Origin: Paraburkholderia aromaticivorans
Lineage (GTDB): Bacteria > Pseudomonadota > Gammaproteobacteria > Burkholderiales > Burkholderiaceae
Assembly: GCF_002278075.1 (NCBI RefSeq)
Contig: NZ_CP022990.1
Location: forward strand, 558,001 to 622,000
Reading direction: 5' to 3'
Length of the DNA stretch: 64,000 bases
Below the pieces are notes generated by a model. The model saw only the letters and a program-made list of their open reading frames with translations, was not told where the DNA came from and did no database searches. Below are positions 1 to 10,907 of the stretch, one piece after another (position 1 is the first letter of the stretch; each line of letters opens with the position of its first letter). A program made the translations under genes and the position numbers.

Positions 1-1067
1 ACGCGCACATTCGCGTCCTCGGCAATCCCTTCGAAGTAATCGGCGATATGCGCCAACTCCTGAGCCGCATCGAACTCGCGCATATGTTTGACGAACTGCG
101 GATGTTCGGCGCGCGCCAGAAACAGCACGTTCTCGATCATTTTCGACAGCCGGTCGCACTCTTCCAGATTCGAGGCGAGCACCGACTCGTATTCATCGAC
201 GGAGCGCGGCCGGGCCAGCGCGACTTCGGCGGCGCCGCGCATGTTGCTCAGCGGCGTGCGCATGTCGTGGGCGAGGTCGGCGGTGAAACGCGACAGACGC
301 TGAAAGCCGTTGTCGACGCGTTCGAGCATTGCGTTCAGCGCGGCCACCAGCGTCTGCAACTCGCTCGGCACACGCGCCACCGCGATCCGCGTATTGAGAC
401 GATTCACCGTGACGAGGCTCGCGCTCGCCGCGATATCACGCAACGGCCGCAGCGCGGCGCGAATCAACAGGTAGCCGAGCAGCACGGCCAGCAGCACGCC
501 GCCCACGCCCGCTATGTGCAGCTTGTCGCGGTAACGGTCGAGCAGCAGCCAGCGGTCGCTCATATTGCGCGCCACCAGCAGGCTCGCGGTGTCGCCGTCG
601 CGCAGCCGCGCGTCCGTGAGAACGCCGCGGATCGGCGCGCCGTCGCGGCCGGTCCAGTCGCCGATATCGCTTTCCGTGATGCGCACCGTCGCGGCCACTC
701 GCGACAGCGGCGGCAACGCCGCCATGGTCGCGGCGCCGCTCGCCGCCTCCGGTGCGGCGAACACACCGGCGATGTTATGTTCGAGCGCGCGCGCGCCGTC
801 GGGATCGAACACTTCCATCGACATGGCCTGGTTGCCCAGCACGGTGCTGGTCAAGCGCTCGCTGTGCTCGCGTATGGCCGCCGCCGAGTCCAGTTCCTCG
901 GCGAGCCGGCGTGCGTGGCGCGCGGCGAGCACGATGTCGAGATCGTCCTGCGCCTTGATCTGCTTTTCGAGCGCGATGTACAGAAAACTGCCGACCAGCA
1001 CGAACACCGCCAGCGTGGTGGCGCCGAACGCCAGCGCCAGCGTGGCGGCAAGCGAGCGGCCGCGCAT
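1..1067 (-). CDS. Heavy-metal-type sensor histidine kinase (partial, C-terminus outside window)
   Basis: Inner-membrane sensor kinase of a two-component pair. Reading from the ATG at 1065-1067 the product shows an N-terminal membrane segment (about residues 7-32), a periplasmic domain, a second membrane segment ending in LLGYLLIRAALRPL, a HAMP linker, and an H-box FTADLAHDMRTPL with the phospho-accepting His. The frame is still open at base 1, so the N, G1, F and G2 ATP-binding boxes lie outside the window. The start overlaps the stop of the upstream regulator gene (ATGA), so translation is probably coupled. Family resemblance is to CusS/IrlS heavy-metal sensors; the actual signal cannot be read from the sequence. 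Confidence 0.88.
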   Translation of the reverse strand, partial: MRGRSLAATLALAFGATTLAVFVLVGSFLYIALEKQIKAQDDLDIVLAARHARRLAEELDSAAAIREHSERLTSTVLGNQAMSMEVFDPDGARALEHNIAGVFAAPEAASGAATMAALPPLSRVAATVRITESDIGDWTGRDGAPIRGVLTDARLRDGDTASLLVARNMSDRWLLLDRYRDKLHIAGVGGVLLAVLLGYLLIRAALRPLRDIAASASLVTVNRLNTRIAVARVPSELQTLVAALNAMLERVDNGFQRLSRFTADLAHDMRTPLSNMRGAAEVALARPRSVDEYESVLASNLEECDRLSKMIENVLFLARAEHPQFVKHMREFDAAQELAHIADYFEGIAEDANVR

Positions 1068-1744
1068 CAGGCGGCGTCCTTCAGTTCGAGCACATAGCCC
1101 ACGCCGCGCACGGTGTGGATCAGCTTGACGGGAAAGTTGTCGTCGATCTTGGTGCGCAAGCGGCGGATCGCGACTTCGACCACGTTGGTGTCGCTGTCGA
1201 AATTCATATCCCACACGTACGACGCGATCTGCGTGCGGCTCAGCACTTCACCCTGACGCCGCGCGAGCAATTGCAGCAGCGAGAATTCACGCGGCGTGAG
1301 GTCGATGCGCGTGCCGCCGCGCTTCACGCGCCGGCGGTTCACGTCCATTTCGAGGTCGCCCACCTTGATCAGTTCACTTTCGCGCGGCGGCCCGCGGCGC
1401 GCCAGCGTGCGCACGCGAGCCAGCAATTCGACGAACGCGAAGGGCTTGACGAGGTAGTCGTCCGCGCCGAGTTCGAGGCCGCGCACCCGGTCGTCCACGT
1501 CGTCGCGCGCGGTGAGGAACAGCACGGGGGTGGTGCGGGTGGTGCGCAAGGTCTTGACGATGGTCCAGCCGTCCATGCCGGGCAACATTACGTCGAGCAC
1601 GATCACGTCGTACTCTTCTTCGAGAGCGAGGATCAGCCCTTGCGGGCCGTCGTTCGCCACGTCGACCGCGTAGCCGGATTCTTCCAGGCCTTTCTTCAGA
1701 TAGGCCGCTGTTTTCAGCTCGTCCTCGATCACCAGGATTCGCAT
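1067..1744 (-). CDS. OmpR-family response regulator, heavy-metal type (CusR/IrlR-like)
   Basis: DNA-binding partner of the adjacent kinase, 225 residues, the normal length for the family. The receiver domain (about residues 1-115) has the acidic pair E7/D8, phosphoacceptor D51 in [10 protein letters not shown] and the conserved Lys in YLVKPF. The C-terminal winged helix (about 125-220) has the typical [16 protein letters not shown] and [11 protein letters not shown] stretches. It is the first gene of the pair and is preceded by a perfect inverted repeat that is a plausible autoregulatory site. The CusR/IrlR subgroup is inferred from overall sequence; the metal is unknown. Confidence 0.93.
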   Translation of the reverse strand: MRILVIEDELKTAAYLKKGLEESGYAVDVANDGPQGLILALEEEYDVIVLDVMLPGMDGWTIVKTLRTTRTTPVLFLTARDDVDDRVRGLELGADDYLVKPFAFVELLARVRTLARRGPPRESELIKVGDLEMDVNRRRVKRGGTRIDLTPREFSLLQLLARRQGEVLSRTQIASYVWDMNFDSDTNVVEVAIRRLRTKIDDNFPVKLIHTVRGVGYVLELKDAA

Positions 1745-1762
1745 CGGTTGCTCCGCTTTGCG

Positions 1763-1786
1763 TTGACGGTGGAATCATACCGTCAA
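1763..1786. promoter_or_regulatory. Perfect inverted repeat upstream of the response regulator
   Basis: TTGACGGT and ACCGTCAA form perfect 8-base arms separated by 8 bases, ending 18 bases upstream of the regulator start. Paired, similarly spaced half-sites upstream of CusR/CopR-type regulator genes are known autoregulatory operators, so this is the best candidate binding site of the regulator in this window. Function is inferred. Confidence 0.55.
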
Positions 1787-1827
1787 GGACCCGGGCGCGT
1801 GGTGACGATCACATCATGCTGATGCGC

Positions 1828-3033
1828 TCATTCGGGATGCGCAACACCTGTCTCCCGCGAACTCCGCATGGCGGGCGCAGCAGCCGCCCCCGGCTCCTGC
1901 GCATGCGGCGCCGCAGCACCGGACTGGCGCAGGTTCTTCACGCGGCCGATCAGGTCACGGGTCATGCGTCGCGCGCGGACCGCCGCGAGGCCCCAAATCG
2001 AATTGATGGTCTGCACGGTCCACGCGGTGCTCGCCTCGCCGCGCGACCAGTAAGCCTTGAAATCTTCGGTGCCGACGCCGAAATCGAGGTCGTAGCCACT
2101 GTCGAAGGCCCACTTCACGCATTGCTCGACGGCGATCAGGCCCGGACAGGACTTGCCGTAATGCGGGTCGAAGCCGGCGAAGATCGCGCTCGCCCACGGA
2201 TTGCCCACGCTCGCGATGATCGCGGCGACCGGCGCTTCGTCCAGCGTGACCACGATCAGGCGCGCCATCGAAGGCACCTCGCCCGAATAGATCAGCTTGC
2301 CCAGGAAGCGCTCGAATTCGGGCAAATCGAGCCATACGCTACGCTTGCCGACACGCTCGCTCCACGCGCGTTTGCACCTGAACATCCACTCGATGATGGA
2401 CGCCGTTTCGGCTTCTTCCGCGGGATCGAGCGTGCGCACGGCGACCGTGCCTTCCCTGGACAGCTTCTTCGCGAAGCCGCCGGGCCGCTTGCCGAACAAG
2501 GTGCCGAGCGTCTGGCAATAGGCGTCCCAACTGCCCTGCCCGCGCAAACGCGCGGCGGACGCGTTGTGCGCCTCGCTGAACAGGATCCTGCGTTCCCGCA
2601 TCACGAGTCTGTGCAGTTCGAGCCGCTCACGCACGTACGGCAGATGGATGAAGTCGGCGCGGCAACGCCGGCGAGCCATGTCCCACGCGCCCGCCACCCG
2701 CGCCTCGGCCACTGCGTCGGCCTCGATCAGCATGCTCGTGAAATCGCCGCCTTGCGGGCCGAGCGGCACCAGATAGACCCAGAGCGAACGTCTGACGGTT
2801 TCGAGCGGCCAGACCAGCACCAGCTTGCCGTCTTCGCGGCACACAATGCATTTGAGCCTGCGGCCATGCGGCTTCGACACATGCTTCCATGCGAGCCAGC
2901 AAAAGGCGAACGACTGGTAGCAATAGCCTTGCGCCTTCAACCACAAGGCGTCCCATTCTGGCTGCAACGCGCGAAACTCAGCTTCGCCGCTGATCACTTC
3001 GTAGCGCCGCGTGGTCCGGGTTGTCTCGTCCAT
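1828..3033 (-). CDS. GNAT/FemAB-like acyltransferase (BioF2-type acetyltransferase domain)
   Basis: A 401-residue protein that resembles the GNAT-fold 'BioF2-like/CelD' acyltransferases often found in polysaccharide or cell-envelope settings. The N-terminal half carries an aromatic-rich stretch (SFAFCWLAWKHV), and the C-terminal half has the acceptor-domain core with VTLDEAPVAAIIAS and YDLDFGVGTEDFKAYW, which match the conserved late part of this family (YDFGRGxxxYKxxW). The extreme C-terminus is Ala/Pro rich and looks disordered. It stands alone between the two-component pair and the ABC ATPase gene. Substrate unknown. Confidence 0.75.
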   Translation of the reverse strand: MDETTRTTRRYEVISGEAEFRALQPEWDALWLKAQGYCYQSFAFCWLAWKHVSKPHGRRLKCIVCREDGKLVLVWPLETVRRSLWVYLVPLGPQGGDFTSMLIEADAVAEARVAGAWDMARRRCRADFIHLPYVRERLELHRLVMRERRILFSEAHNASAARLRGQGSWDAYCQTLGTLFGKRPGGFAKKLSREGTVAVRTLDPAEEAETASIIEWMFRCKRAWSERVGKRSVWLDLPEFERFLGKLIYSGEVPSMARLIVVTLDEAPVAAIIASVGNPWASAIFAGFDPHYGKSCPGLIAVEQCVKWAFDSGYDLDFGVGTEDFKAYWSRGEASTAWTVQTINSIWGLAAVRARRMTRDLIGRVKNLRQSGAAAPHAQEPGAAAAPAMRSSRETGVAHPE

Positions 3034-3249
3034 GTCGCCTCACACCATGCCATGCCGTATTGATGATCCCCGTGCCGGTCCATCCGGAAATGCGCGGACG
3101 CCGGACCCCACCGGCGCCGACTGGAACGGGTGACATGAGCATGCGCCGAGGCGCTGTCAAGGTGTGTGCGGCGCCGCACGCTGCCATGCGTGCGTAACGG
3201 CGGCTTTCACGTTGCGGCGCCGGTCCGCGCGCGTGCCGGCGGCTGCGCT

Positions 3250-4164
3250 CTATTCGACGTTGTCCGCGACATCGGTCATCCGGATCATGTGCGGCTTGAC
3301 CACGTCGTCCTCGTCGTCGTGCTTCTCCGAGGGCGGGTGGATCAGCGCTTCCAGCCGCGCCTTGGTCGCCAGAAACTCGGGCGACGTGACCTGCGAGTAA
3401 TCGCGCGGCCGGGGCACCGGCACTTCGATCAACTCCTGCACCTCGCCGGGATTCGCCTTCAGGACCAGAATGCGGTCGGCCAGAAAGATCGCCTCGTCCA
3501 GATCGTGCGTGATGAACAGCACGGTCACGTCGATGTTGCGCCAGATATCGAGCAGATGCGTCTGCATCTTCGCGCGCGTCTGCGCGTCGAGCGCGCCGAA
3601 CGGTTCGTCCATCAGCAGAATGCGCGGCCGGTTAGCGAGCGCGCGGGCAATCGCCACGCGCTGCTTCATGCCGCCCGACAGCTGATGCGGATACGCGTTG
3701 GCGAACTTCGCCAGGCCGACCAGATCCAGCCATTGCAGCGCCTCGCGCTCCGCATGCAGGGTGGCGTGGCCGTTCATCTTCAGACCGAACATCACGTTCT
3801 TCTTGACGGTCAGCCACGGAAACAGCGTGTAGCCCTGAAACACCATGCCGCGGTCGGCGCCCGGACCCTGCACCGGTTTGCCGTCGAGCAGCACGCTGCC
3901 GCTGGTCTGCCGTTCCAGGCCGGCGAGAATGCGGATCAGCGTGGACTTGCCGCAGCCCGACGGTCCGATCACGCAGACGAACTCGCGCCGGTGCGTCTTG
4001 AAGTCGATGCCGTTCAGCGCGGTGCACTCGCCTTGCGCCGTCTCGAAGCGCTTGCCGAGCTCGCGCACTTCCAGAATCACCTCGCGCGACTTCAGACGGT
4101 CGAAACGCTCCCGTACCGCTTCGGACTGGATCAGGTACGACGGAATCGGTTGCGGATTTAACAT
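3250..4164 (-). CDS. ABC transporter ATP-binding protein, NitT/TauT type (guanidine operon)
   Basis: Cytoplasmic ATPase of the importer encoded in this operon. It shows Walker [10 protein letters not shown]-loop, signature LSGGMKQR, Walker [13 protein letters not shown] and the H-loop TH. The family is the nitrate/taurine/aliphatic sulfonate group. A start at 4164 (304 residues) is preferred over the longer frame to 4200 because AAAGGA lies 7 bases upstream and the extra residues are not domain-like. The C-terminus is extended and acidic (EKHDDEDDV). It is the last gene of the riboswitch-led operon; the matching binding protein is encoded separately at 15245-16303. Guanidine as cargo is inferred from the riboswitches. 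Confidence 0.9.
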   Translation of the reverse strand: MLNPQPIPSYLIQSEAVRERFDRLKSREVILEVRELGKRFETAQGECTALNGIDFKTHRREFVCVIGPSGCGKSTLIRILAGLERQTSGSVLLDGKPVQGPGADRGMVFQGYTLFPWLTVKKNVMFGLKMNGHATLHAEREALQWLDLVGLAKFANAYPHQLSGGMKQRVAIARALANRPRILLMDEPFGALDAQTRAKMQTHLLDIWRNIDVTVLFITHDLDEAIFLADRILVLKANPGEVQELIEVPVPRPRDYSQVTSPEFLATKARLEALIHPPSEKHDDEDDVVKPHMIRMTDVADNVE

Positions 4165-4228
4165 GATGGAATCCTTTGAATGCTGTGCGGTGCTATGCAT
4201 ACGTTAAGCCGTGGCGCGGTGCGGTGCG

Positions 4229-5200
4229 CTACGCCTTGAGCGTGCGGTCCCACGGAAACAGCTTGCGGCCGAGCCAGGCCAGCACGAGATCGGTGCCGAG
4301 ACCGATGATGCCGATCATCATGATCGCCGCGTAGACGTTGTCGAAATGCTCGTAGCGCGCCTGCTGCGTGATGTACCAGGTGATGCCCGAACTGGTGCCG
4401 ACCAGTTCCGCGACGATCAGATAGGTCCACGCCCAGCCGAGCAGAATGCGCTGATCGCGATACAGATCCGGCAGAATGCCGGGAATCACCACATGCGTGA
4501 GCAGCTTGAGCTTCTTCGTGCCGAGCGTCATGGCGGCTTCGAACAGGCCGTATTCGAGCTTGCGCGTGGTGTTCGCCACGATCAGCACCTGCTGGAACAG
4601 CGTGCCGATCACGATGATCGCGATCTTCGGCCCGTCGTAAATGCCGAGGATCGCCACCATCAGCGCGCCGAACGCGGGCGCCGGCAAGTAGCGGAAGAAC
4701 TCGAAGAACGGCTCCTGCAAGCGGGCGATCGCGCTATACGTGCCGCACACGATGCCGATCGGCACGCCGATCACGGACGACAGCACGAAGCCCCAGAAAA
4801 TCACCTGAATGCTGTGCCACAGGCTTTGATGCAGCCACACGCCGTCGCGCGACGCGGGCGGCGTGGTAAACGCCGTGTAGAACGCGCGCAGCACTTCATG
4901 CGGCGCGGGCAGATATACCGGGTTGACCGGCTCGCCGGCCGGCAAGGCCGTATGCGCTTCCCGTGCGTGGCTGAGTTCGTCGGCGAACACGTCCTTGTCG
5001 ACCCGCATGCCCGGCTGGAAATAGTCGACGCTGCCAGGACTCTCGATCAGCACCTGCGGATGCCAGATGAACGGCACGTAGCTGACCAGACACCAGACGA
5101 GGAGCGGCAACAGGAACGAGCCCGCGCCCAACAGCCATTTGCCGCGCACGGAAAGTTCGCGGCGCACCGCGAACCATTCGGTTCTGTCAATGACGGCCAT
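4229..5200 (-). CDS. ABC transporter permease, NitT/TauT type (guanidine operon)
   Basis: Inner-membrane subunit of the same importer. The 323-residue product from the ATG at 5198-5200 (GGAGAA 5 bases upstream) has several hydrophobic segments, the first at KWLLGAGSFLLPLLVWC. The BPD_transp_1 core contains the EAA-like loop LFEAAMTLGTKKLKLLTHVVIPG that contacts the ATPase. About 90 residues after the first membrane segment form a periplasmic loop, longer than in many relatives. The gene start lies inside the 3' end of the amidase gene (14-base overlap), indicating coupled translation. Confidence 0.9.
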   Translation of the reverse strand: MAVIDRTEWFAVRRELSVRGKWLLGAGSFLLPLLVWCLVSYVPFIWHPQVLIESPGSVDYFQPGMRVDKDVFADELSHAREAHTALPAGEPVNPVYLPAPHEVLRAFYTAFTTPPASRDGVWLHQSLWHSIQVIFWGFVLSSVIGVPIGIVCGTYSAIARLQEPFFEFFRYLPAPAFGALMVAILGIYDGPKIAIIVIGTLFQQVLIVANTTRKLEYGLFEAAMTLGTKKLKLLTHVVIPGILPDLYRDQRILLGWAWTYLIVAELVGTSSGITWYITQQARYEHFDNVYAAIMMIGIIGLGTDLVLAWLGRKLFPWDRTLKA

Positions 5201-6641
5201 GTGATTCTCCGGGGTGGGCAGCGGTTGCGTCGTTGGCGGAGGTCGAGGCCGCGGCCGTTTCGTCGCGCCACGCACGCGCCAGCTCGAGCAGCATGGCGTC
5301 TTCATGCGCGCGGGCCACGAAGGTCACGCCGAACGGCAGGCCCGCGTGTTTGCCGATCGTACAGAGGCCGGCCGGCACCGCCAGCGCGGACAGGTCGAGC
5401 AGGTTCACGAAGTTCGTGTAGTAGCCGAAGCGCGAATTCACCCGGATCGGGTCCGCTTCCAGTTCATCGACGGTGGCGGTCGTCGCCGAGGTCGGCGTGA
5501 CGATGGCGTCGATGCGCGGCCAGACTTCGGCGGCCTGCATGCGCAGGAGCGCCAGACGGTCGAAGGCGGCGAACGCATCGGCCGCGCTCCAGCGCGCCGC
5601 TCCTCTGAGGATCTCGCGGATCACCGGATGCAGCGCGTCGGGCTGCGCAGCGGCGAACTCACGCAGCGCCGCGAGCCGCTCGGCGACCCACGGTCCTTCG
5701 TAGAGCAGCCGCGCGGTGGCGAGAAACGGCTCGAAGTCGATCTCGATCAGGTCGGCCCCGGCCGAACGCAGGCGCGCGAGCGCGGCGTCGAAAGCGTGCG
5801 CATACGAGGTGTCGCCGAAGAATTCCAGCTGGTTAGCGCGCGGCACGCCGAAGCGCACGCCGCGTAGCGAGCGTTGCGCGCCGGGTTGCGTCACGGCTTG
5901 CGGCGGCTGGAATGCCCGCGCATACGGGTCGCCCTCCGTCACGCCGCGAGCGGCGTCGAACACGCGCTGCGCGTCGTCCGCCGAGCGCGCGAAGATCGAC
6001 ACGCAATCGAGCGACTTACACGCCGGCACCACGCCCACTGTGCTCAACAAACCCTTGGTCGGCTTCAGGCCGATCAGGCCGTGAAAGGCCGCGGGCACGC
6101 GGCCCGAGCCCGCGGTGTCGGTGCCCAGCGAGAATGCCGCCAACCCGAGCGCGACCGAGACCGCCGAGCCCGAACTCGAGCCGCCCGACGCATAGCGCGG
6201 ATCGAGCGCGTTACGGCACGCGCCGTGCGGCGAACGCTGCCCGGACAGACCCGTGGCGAACTGGTCGAGATTGGTTTTGCCGACCGGAATCGCACCGGCG
6301 GCGATCAGGCGCGCGACCACCGGCGCGCTGGCCGTGGGCGTGTACGCATAAGCGGGGCATGCGGCCGTGGTCGGGATGCCGGCCAGGTCGATATTGTCCT
6401 TGATGGCGAACGGTATGCCGTACAGCGGCAGCGTGTCGAGGTCGCGGCCTTCGAGCGCATCGACATAACGCATCATTTCGTCACGGCTCAAAGGACGGAT
6501 CCACGCATGATGCGGGTCGTCGCCCGAGGTGCGCGCGGCGATCGCCTCGACCAGCCGCCGGGGCGTCAGGGTGCCGGCGCGGTAGCGCGCCGCCAGCCCG
6601 TCGATCGACATGGACTGGAACAGATCGTCGTGTGATTTCAT
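5187..6641 (-). CDS. atzF: Allophanate hydrolase, short form lacking the C-terminal domain
   Basis: Amidase-signature enzyme that should split allophanate to ammonia and CO2. The Ser-cisSer-Lys triad is visible as K81 (AIKDNID), S155 (SGGSSSG) and S179 (DTAGSGR), with the same 74 and 24 residue spacing as in known AtzF. The product is 484 residues and stops right after the amidase domain, whereas AtzF enzymes and the paralogue at 24980-26860 have about 600-630 with a C-terminal domain. The ATG at 6639-6641 follows a strong GGAGG and overlaps the carboxylase stop (ATGA). The function as allophanate hydrolase is supported by context; whether the missing domain matters is open. Confidence 0.88.
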   Translation of the reverse strand: MKSHDDLFQSMSIDGLAARYRAGTLTPRRLVEAIAARTSGDDPHHAWIRPLSRDEMMRYVDALEGRDLDTLPLYGIPFAIKDNIDLAGIPTTAACPAYAYTPTASAPVVARLIAAGAIPVGKTNLDQFATGLSGQRSPHGACRNALDPRYASGGSSSGSAVSVALGLAAFSLGTDTAGSGRVPAAFHGLIGLKPTKGLLSTVGVVPACKSLDCVSIFARSADDAQRVFDAARGVTEGDPYARAFQPPQAVTQPGAQRSLRGVRFGVPRANQLEFFGDTSYAHAFDAALARLRSAGADLIEIDFEPFLATARLLYEGPWVAERLAALREFAAAQPDALHPVIREILRGAARWSAADAFAAFDRLALLRMQAAEVWPRIDAIVTPTSATTATVDELEADPIRVNSRFGYYTNFVNLLDLSALAVPAGLCTIGKHAGLPFGVTFVARAHEDAMLLELARAWRDETAAASTSANDATAAHPGESHGRH

Positions 6642-9600
6642 TTGCACGTAGCCTCCTCGGCGGCGTCGGCTGCAATGCCGGCGCGCATCACCATCAAACG
6701 TTGCCCCGCGACGACCGCCGAACCCTCCGCGCAATCGATCGCTTCGATCACGCCGTCGCCGCTCGCGGTCACGGAAATTTCCATCTTCATCGACTCGACG
6801 ATCGCGACCACCTGCCCGTCGCTGACCCGTTCGCCCTGGCTCACGAGCAGCTTCCACACACTGCCCGACACGTCGGCGACAATGCCCTGCTGGCCGGCCG
6901 CAAGCGCGTCGTTCGCCGTCGCGCCGGCGGCTGCGTCGCCATCCGTTTCGCCGACGTATTCGGCATGTCCGGCGGCGTTCCAGCGCTCGCGCTCCGCGTC
7001 GAACGCGGCTTGCTGCGCGCTCTTGAACGCCGCGATCGATTCGGCTTCGTCCTTCAGGAAGCGGTTGTACGCGCCGAGGTCGAACACGGACTCCTCGATC
7101 TTCAGGCTCGCGCGCCCCGCGATGAAGTCCGTGCGCAGCTCGGCCAGTTCCGCTTCACTGACTTCGTAGAAACGGATTTCATCGAAGAAGCGCAGCAGCC
7201 AGGGCTTGCCCGCTTCGAACTCGCGCGTGGTGCGGTAGCGGTTCCACATCTGCACGGTGCGGCCGACGAACTGATAGCCGCCCGGCCCTTCCATCCCGTA
7301 CACGCACAGATACGCCCCGCCGATGCCCACCGCGTTCTCCGGCGTCCACGTGCGCGCCGGATTGTATTTGGTGGTGACGAGCCGGTGGCGCGGGTCGAGC
7401 GGCGTGGCGACCGGCGCGCCGAGATAGACATCGCCGAGGCCCATGACGAGGTAACGCGCGTCGAACACGATGCGCTTCACGTCGTCGATGCTATTCAACC
7501 CGTTGATGCGGCGAATGAACTCGATATTGCTCGGGCACCACGGCGCGTCGGGACGCACGGACTGCATGTAGCGCTCGATCGCGATGCGTGTCGACGGATC
7601 GTCCCACGAGAGCGGCAGATGCACGATCCGGTTCGGCACGCGCATCTCGTCCACCGCGGGCAGTTCGCGCTCGGCTTGCTGCAGATGCGCGAGCAAGGTG
7701 TCGTGCGAGAGCACGCGGTGATCGAAATGCACCTGCAGCGAACGGATGCCCGGCGTCAGATCGATGATGCCCGGCAGCCGGTGCGCGTCGAGCCAGTTCA
7801 TCAACGCATGCACGCGAAAGCGCAGGTTCAGGTCGAGCACGAGCGGCCCGTATTCGATCAGCACGTTCTGGTCGCCGGAGCGGCGGTACACCACGCCGGT
7901 GCCCTCGCCGGCCGCGGGATCGCGATAGAGGATGCAATCGTGGCCCTCGTCGCCGGCTTGAGCCACATGCTCCGGCGCGGCAAGCGCGGCTTTGACCGGC
8001 ATGCGTTCGAAGCGCACCGTATCGCCGGGGCGCAGTTGCCCGAGCTTCCACAACTCTTCGCCGACCACCGTGACCGGGCACACGAAACCGCCCAGACTCG
8101 GACCGTCAGGGCCGAGAATTACCGGCATGTCGCCGGTGAAATCCACCGCGCCGACCGCATACGCGTTGTCGTGAATGTTCGACGGATGCAGCCCCGCCTC
8201 GCCGCCATCGGTGCGGGCCCATTGCGGCTTCGGACCGATCAGGCGCACGCCCGTGCGGCTGGAGTTGTAATGCACTGTCCAGCGCGTGCCGTAGAGCATC
8301 GCGATGTCGTCGGGCGTAAAGAAGTCGGGCGCGCCGTGCGGGCCGTCGAGCACGCCGAGGGTCCAGTCGTGCGTCATGACCGGCACGCGCGCCGCGTCCA
8401 GTTGCGCGCCCGCTTCGCCGCGGCCCGCGCCGTCCGCGAGATGCAGCACGTCGCCCTTGCGCAGCGCACGGCCCGCATGGCCGCCGAACTGGCCGAGCGT
8501 GAAGGTCGCCTTGCTGCCCAGATAGTCCGGCACTTGCAGGCCGCCCTTCAGCGCGAGACAGGAGCGCATGCCGGCCCCCGTCACGCCGCCGAGCTTGAGC
8601 ACGGAACCGGCCGGCGCGCGCGTGACCTGCCAGAGCGCGACCGGCGCGCCGTCCAGCGTGGCGGCGAGCGGCGCGCCGCCCAGCACGAACAGCGTCGCGG
8701 TATTGAAGCGCAGCGTGGCGCCGACCATCGCGCATTCGAGCCCGGCGGCGTCGGCGGGATTGCCGAGCAGTTCGTTGGCGAGGCTGAACGACAGATCGTC
8801 CATCGGACCCGACGGCGGCACGCCGATGTCCCAATAGCCGGTGCGCCCGGGCGTTTGCTGCACGGTGGTTTGCACGCCGCCGTCGAGCACGTCGATGGTA
8901 TGCGGCGCGAACACGAAGCGCGACAGGAAGCCGGTGGTCTGCTCGCCGCGTGCGAACGTCGCCGAGCCGGCAATGGCGCGCAGATAGTCCAGATTGGTCT
9001 CGATGCCGTAGAGCTGCGTCTGCTCCAGCGCGGCGCGCAGTGCCGCGAGCGCGGCCTCGCGCGTCTCGCCTTTGACGATGAGTTTCGCCAGCAACGGATC
9101 GTAGAACGCGCTGACCTCCGTGCCCGCGTCGACCCAGGTGTCGACCCGCGCCGCCGTGGCGAACGCGACATGCGTCAGCACACCCGCGCTCGGCTGAAAC
9201 TGCTTGTGCGGGTCCTCCGCATAGAGACGCACCTGGATGCTCGCGCCTTGCGGCACCGGCGCAAGCGTGTCGAGCGGCGCGAGTTCGCCCTCGGCTTCGC
9301 GAATCATCCACTCCACCAGGTCGATACCCGTGACCTCTTCCGTCACGCAATGCTCGACCTGCAACCGCGTATTCACTTCGAGAAAATAGAAATGGCGCGT
9401 GTCGGCATCGAAGACGAACTCGACGGTGCCCGCCGACCTGTACTTCACCGCTTGAGCGAGACGCACGGCGCTCGCATGCAGCGCGCTTCGTTCCGCCTGC
9501 GTCAATCCGGGTGCGGGCGTTTCTTCGATCACCTTCTGGTTGCGCCGTTGCACCGAGCAGTCGCGCTCGCCCAAGGCGATCACGCCGCCGCGGCCGTCGC

Positions 9601-10243
9601 CGAAAATCTGCACTTCGATATGACGCGCGTTCTCGACGAACTTTTCGAGGTAGACGCCGGCGTTGGCAAAGTTGGCTTCGCCGAGCCGCGCGACCGACGC
9701 GAACACGCTCGCGAGCTGCGCGGCATCGCGACACAGCGACATGCCGATACCGCCGCCGCCCGCGGTGCTTTTCAGCATCACGGGATAGCCGATCGACTCC
9801 GCCTCGCGCAACGCCGCGCTCGCGTCCGGCAGCAAGCCGGTGCCCGGCAGCAACGCCACGTGATTGGCTTTCGCGAGTTCACGCGCCGTGTGCTTCAAGC
9901 CGAACTCACGCATCTGCGCCGGGGTCGGGCCGATGAAGCGGATCCCCGCGTCGTCGCAGGCCTGCGCGAAAGCGGCGTTCTCGGACAGAAAACCGTAGCC
10001 GGGATGCACGGCGTCGGCGCCGCGGGCGCGCGCGGCTTCCAGAATCGCCGCGCTGTTCAGATAGCTCTGCGCCGCGAGCGCCGGGCCGATGCAGACCGCT
10101 TCGTCGGCGAGCATCACATGCATGGCATGGCGATCGGCCTCCGAATACACCGCCACCGACGCGATGCCCAGACGCTTGAGCGTGCGAATCACGCGGCAGG
10201 CAATCTCGCCGCGATTGGCAATCAGGACTTTGCGCAATCTCAT
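6638..10243 (-). CDS. Guanidine/urea carboxylase (biotin-dependent, urea amidolyase family)
   Basis: A 1201-residue biotin enzyme. In order: biotin carboxylase with [15 protein letters not shown] at the N-terminus, ATP-grasp with Gly-rich [10 protein letters not shown] and [10 protein letters not shown]; KipA-like and KipI-like carboxyltransferase domains (AHS2 with [16 protein letters not shown] near residue 470, then AHS1); and a C-terminal biotinyl domain with biotin Lys about 1153 in VESMKMEIS. Members linked to DUF1989 genes and guanidine-I riboswitches are known to carboxylate guanidine rather than urea, and both marks are present here. The ATG at 10241-10243 overlaps the upstream stop. 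The long antisense frame in this region is a codon-bias shadow. Confidence 0.93.
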   Translation of the reverse strand: MRLRKVLIANRGEIACRVIRTLKRLGIASVAVYSEADRHAMHVMLADEAVCIGPALAAQSYLNSAAILEAARARGADAVHPGYGFLSENAAFAQACDDAGIRFIGPTPAQMREFGLKHTARELAKANHVALLPGTGLLPDASAALREAESIGYPVMLKSTAGGGGIGMSLCRDAAQLASVFASVARLGEANFANAGVYLEKFVENARHIEVQIFGDGRGGVIALGERDCSVQRRNQKVIEETPAPGLTQAERSALHASAVRLAQAVKYRSAGTVEFVFDADTRHFYFLEVNTRLQVEHCVTEEVTGIDLVEWMIREAEGELAPLDTLAPVPQGASIQVRLYAEDPHKQFQPSAGVLTHVAFATAARVDTWVDAGTEVSAFYDPLLAKLIVKGETREAALAALRAALEQTQLYGIETNLDYLRAIAGSATFARGEQTTGFLSRFVFAPHTIDVLDGGVQTTVQQTPGRTGYWDIGVPPSGPMDDLSFSLANELLGNPADAAGLECAMVGATLRFNTATLFVLGGAPLAATLDGAPVALWQVTRAPAGSVLKLGGVTGAGMRSCLALKGGLQVPDYLGSKATFTLGQFGGHAGRALRKGDVLHLADGAGRGEAGAQLDAARVPVMTHDWTLGVLDGPHGAPDFFTPDDIAMLYGTRWTVHYNSSRTGVRLIGPKPQWARTDGGEAGLHPSNIHDNAYAVGAVDFTGDMPVILGPDGPSLGGFVCPVTVVGEELWKLGQLRPGDTVRFERMPVKAALAAPEHVAQAGDEGHDCILYRDPAAGEGTGVVYRRSGDQNVLIEYGPLVLDLNLRFRVHALMNWLDAHRLPGIIDLTPGIRSLQVHFDHRVLSHDTLLAHLQQAERELPAVDEMRVPNRIVHLPLSWDDPSTRIAIERYMQSVRPDAPWCPSNIEFIRRINGLNSIDDVKRIVFDARYLVMGLGDVYLGAPVATPLDPRHRLVTTKYNPARTWTPENAVGIGGAYLCVYGMEGPGGYQFVGRTVQMWNRYRTTREFEAGKPWLLRFFDEIRFYEVSEAELAELRTDFIAGRASLKIEESVFDLGAYNRFLKDEAESIAAFKSAQQAAFDAERERWNAAGHAEYVGETDGDAAAGATANDALAAGQQGIVADVSGSVWKLLVSQGERVSDGQVVAIVESMKMEISVTASGDGVIEAIDCAEGSAVVAGQRLMVMRAGIAADAAEEATCK

Positions 10244-10896
10244 TGGGCATCCCATATCGTCAGTCGCACGGGCGTGGGGTTGTAGCCGTTGCACGGATTA
10301 TTCAACTGCGGACAGTTCGAAATCAGCACCGTGACATCCATGTCGGCGCGCATCTCGACGTATTTGCCCGGCGCGGAGATGCCGTCCTCGAAAGTCAGTT
10401 TGCCGAGCCGCGTGACCGGCACGTTCATGAAGAAATTGATGTTGCTGACAATGTCTCGCTTGCCGAGCCGCGTGCCCGCGCCGCACGTGCAGTGCGTGAT
10501 CGCGTGCAGGAAGCTGTCGCGGCAGTTGTGCATGTAACGCTTGTCGAGCGCGTAGCGCACCGTGTTGCTCTCCGCCGCGCACGCGCCGCCGAGCGTGTCG
10601 TGACGGCCGCACGTATCGGCGACGATCGTCAGCATCGGCTTGCCGAGATTGGACATCAGCACGCTGCCGGCCGAGAGATAGAGGTTGCGCTGCGCGCGGA
10701 TCGTATCTTGCGCGCTATAGCGTTCGAGCGGATCGGCGCTGTTGTAGAACAGCGTGTCCACCGCCTGATTGCCTTCCAGGTCGAGAATGCGGAACACCTG
10801 TCCGCGCTTGACTTCATGCAGCCACGGTTCGCCCGAAGGCAGTGTCTGGTCGTAGACCGCATGACGCAGTTCGAGCTTGCTTTCGATGATAGGCAT
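10240..10896 (-). CDS. DUF1989 protein, carboxyguanidine deiminase subunit (formerly urea carboxylase-associated protein)
   Basis: 218 residues, one of two adjacent DUF1989 (urea carboxylase-associated) proteins. Conserved features include [14 protein letters not shown], the Cys-rich [11 protein letters not shown] and C-terminal [16 protein letters not shown]. The pair CgdA/CgdB is known to form a heteromeric carboxyguanidine deiminase that makes allophanate from carboxyguanidine. Start at the ATG 10894-10896 with AAGGAG 7 bases upstream; a GTG just before it is less likely. Its stop overlaps the carboxylase start. Which of the two genes is cgdA or cgdB was not assigned. Confidence 0.86.
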   Translation of the reverse strand: MPIIESKLELRHAVYDQTLPSGEPWLHEVKRGQVFRILDLEGNQAVDTLFYNSADPLERYSAQDTIRAQRNLYLSAGSVLMSNLGKPMLTIVADTCGRHDTLGGACAAESNTVRYALDKRYMHNCRDSFLHAITHCTCGAGTRLGKRDIVSNINFFMNVPVTRLGKLTFEDGISAPGKYVEMRADMDVTVLISNCPQLNNPCNGYNPTPVRLTIWDAQ

Positions 10897-10907
10897 CACG
10901 GGTCTCC

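Noticed and set aside
3166..3179. Palindrome GTGCGGCGCCGCAC downstream of the guanidine operon
   Set aside because: GC-only self-complementary sequences are frequent at this composition; no supporting context.
6632..10285. A 1217-codon plus-strand open frame opposite the carboxylase gene
   Set aside because: Mirror of the carboxylase codons caused by high G+C at third positions; its product is rich in Arg, His and Ala and has no domain pattern.
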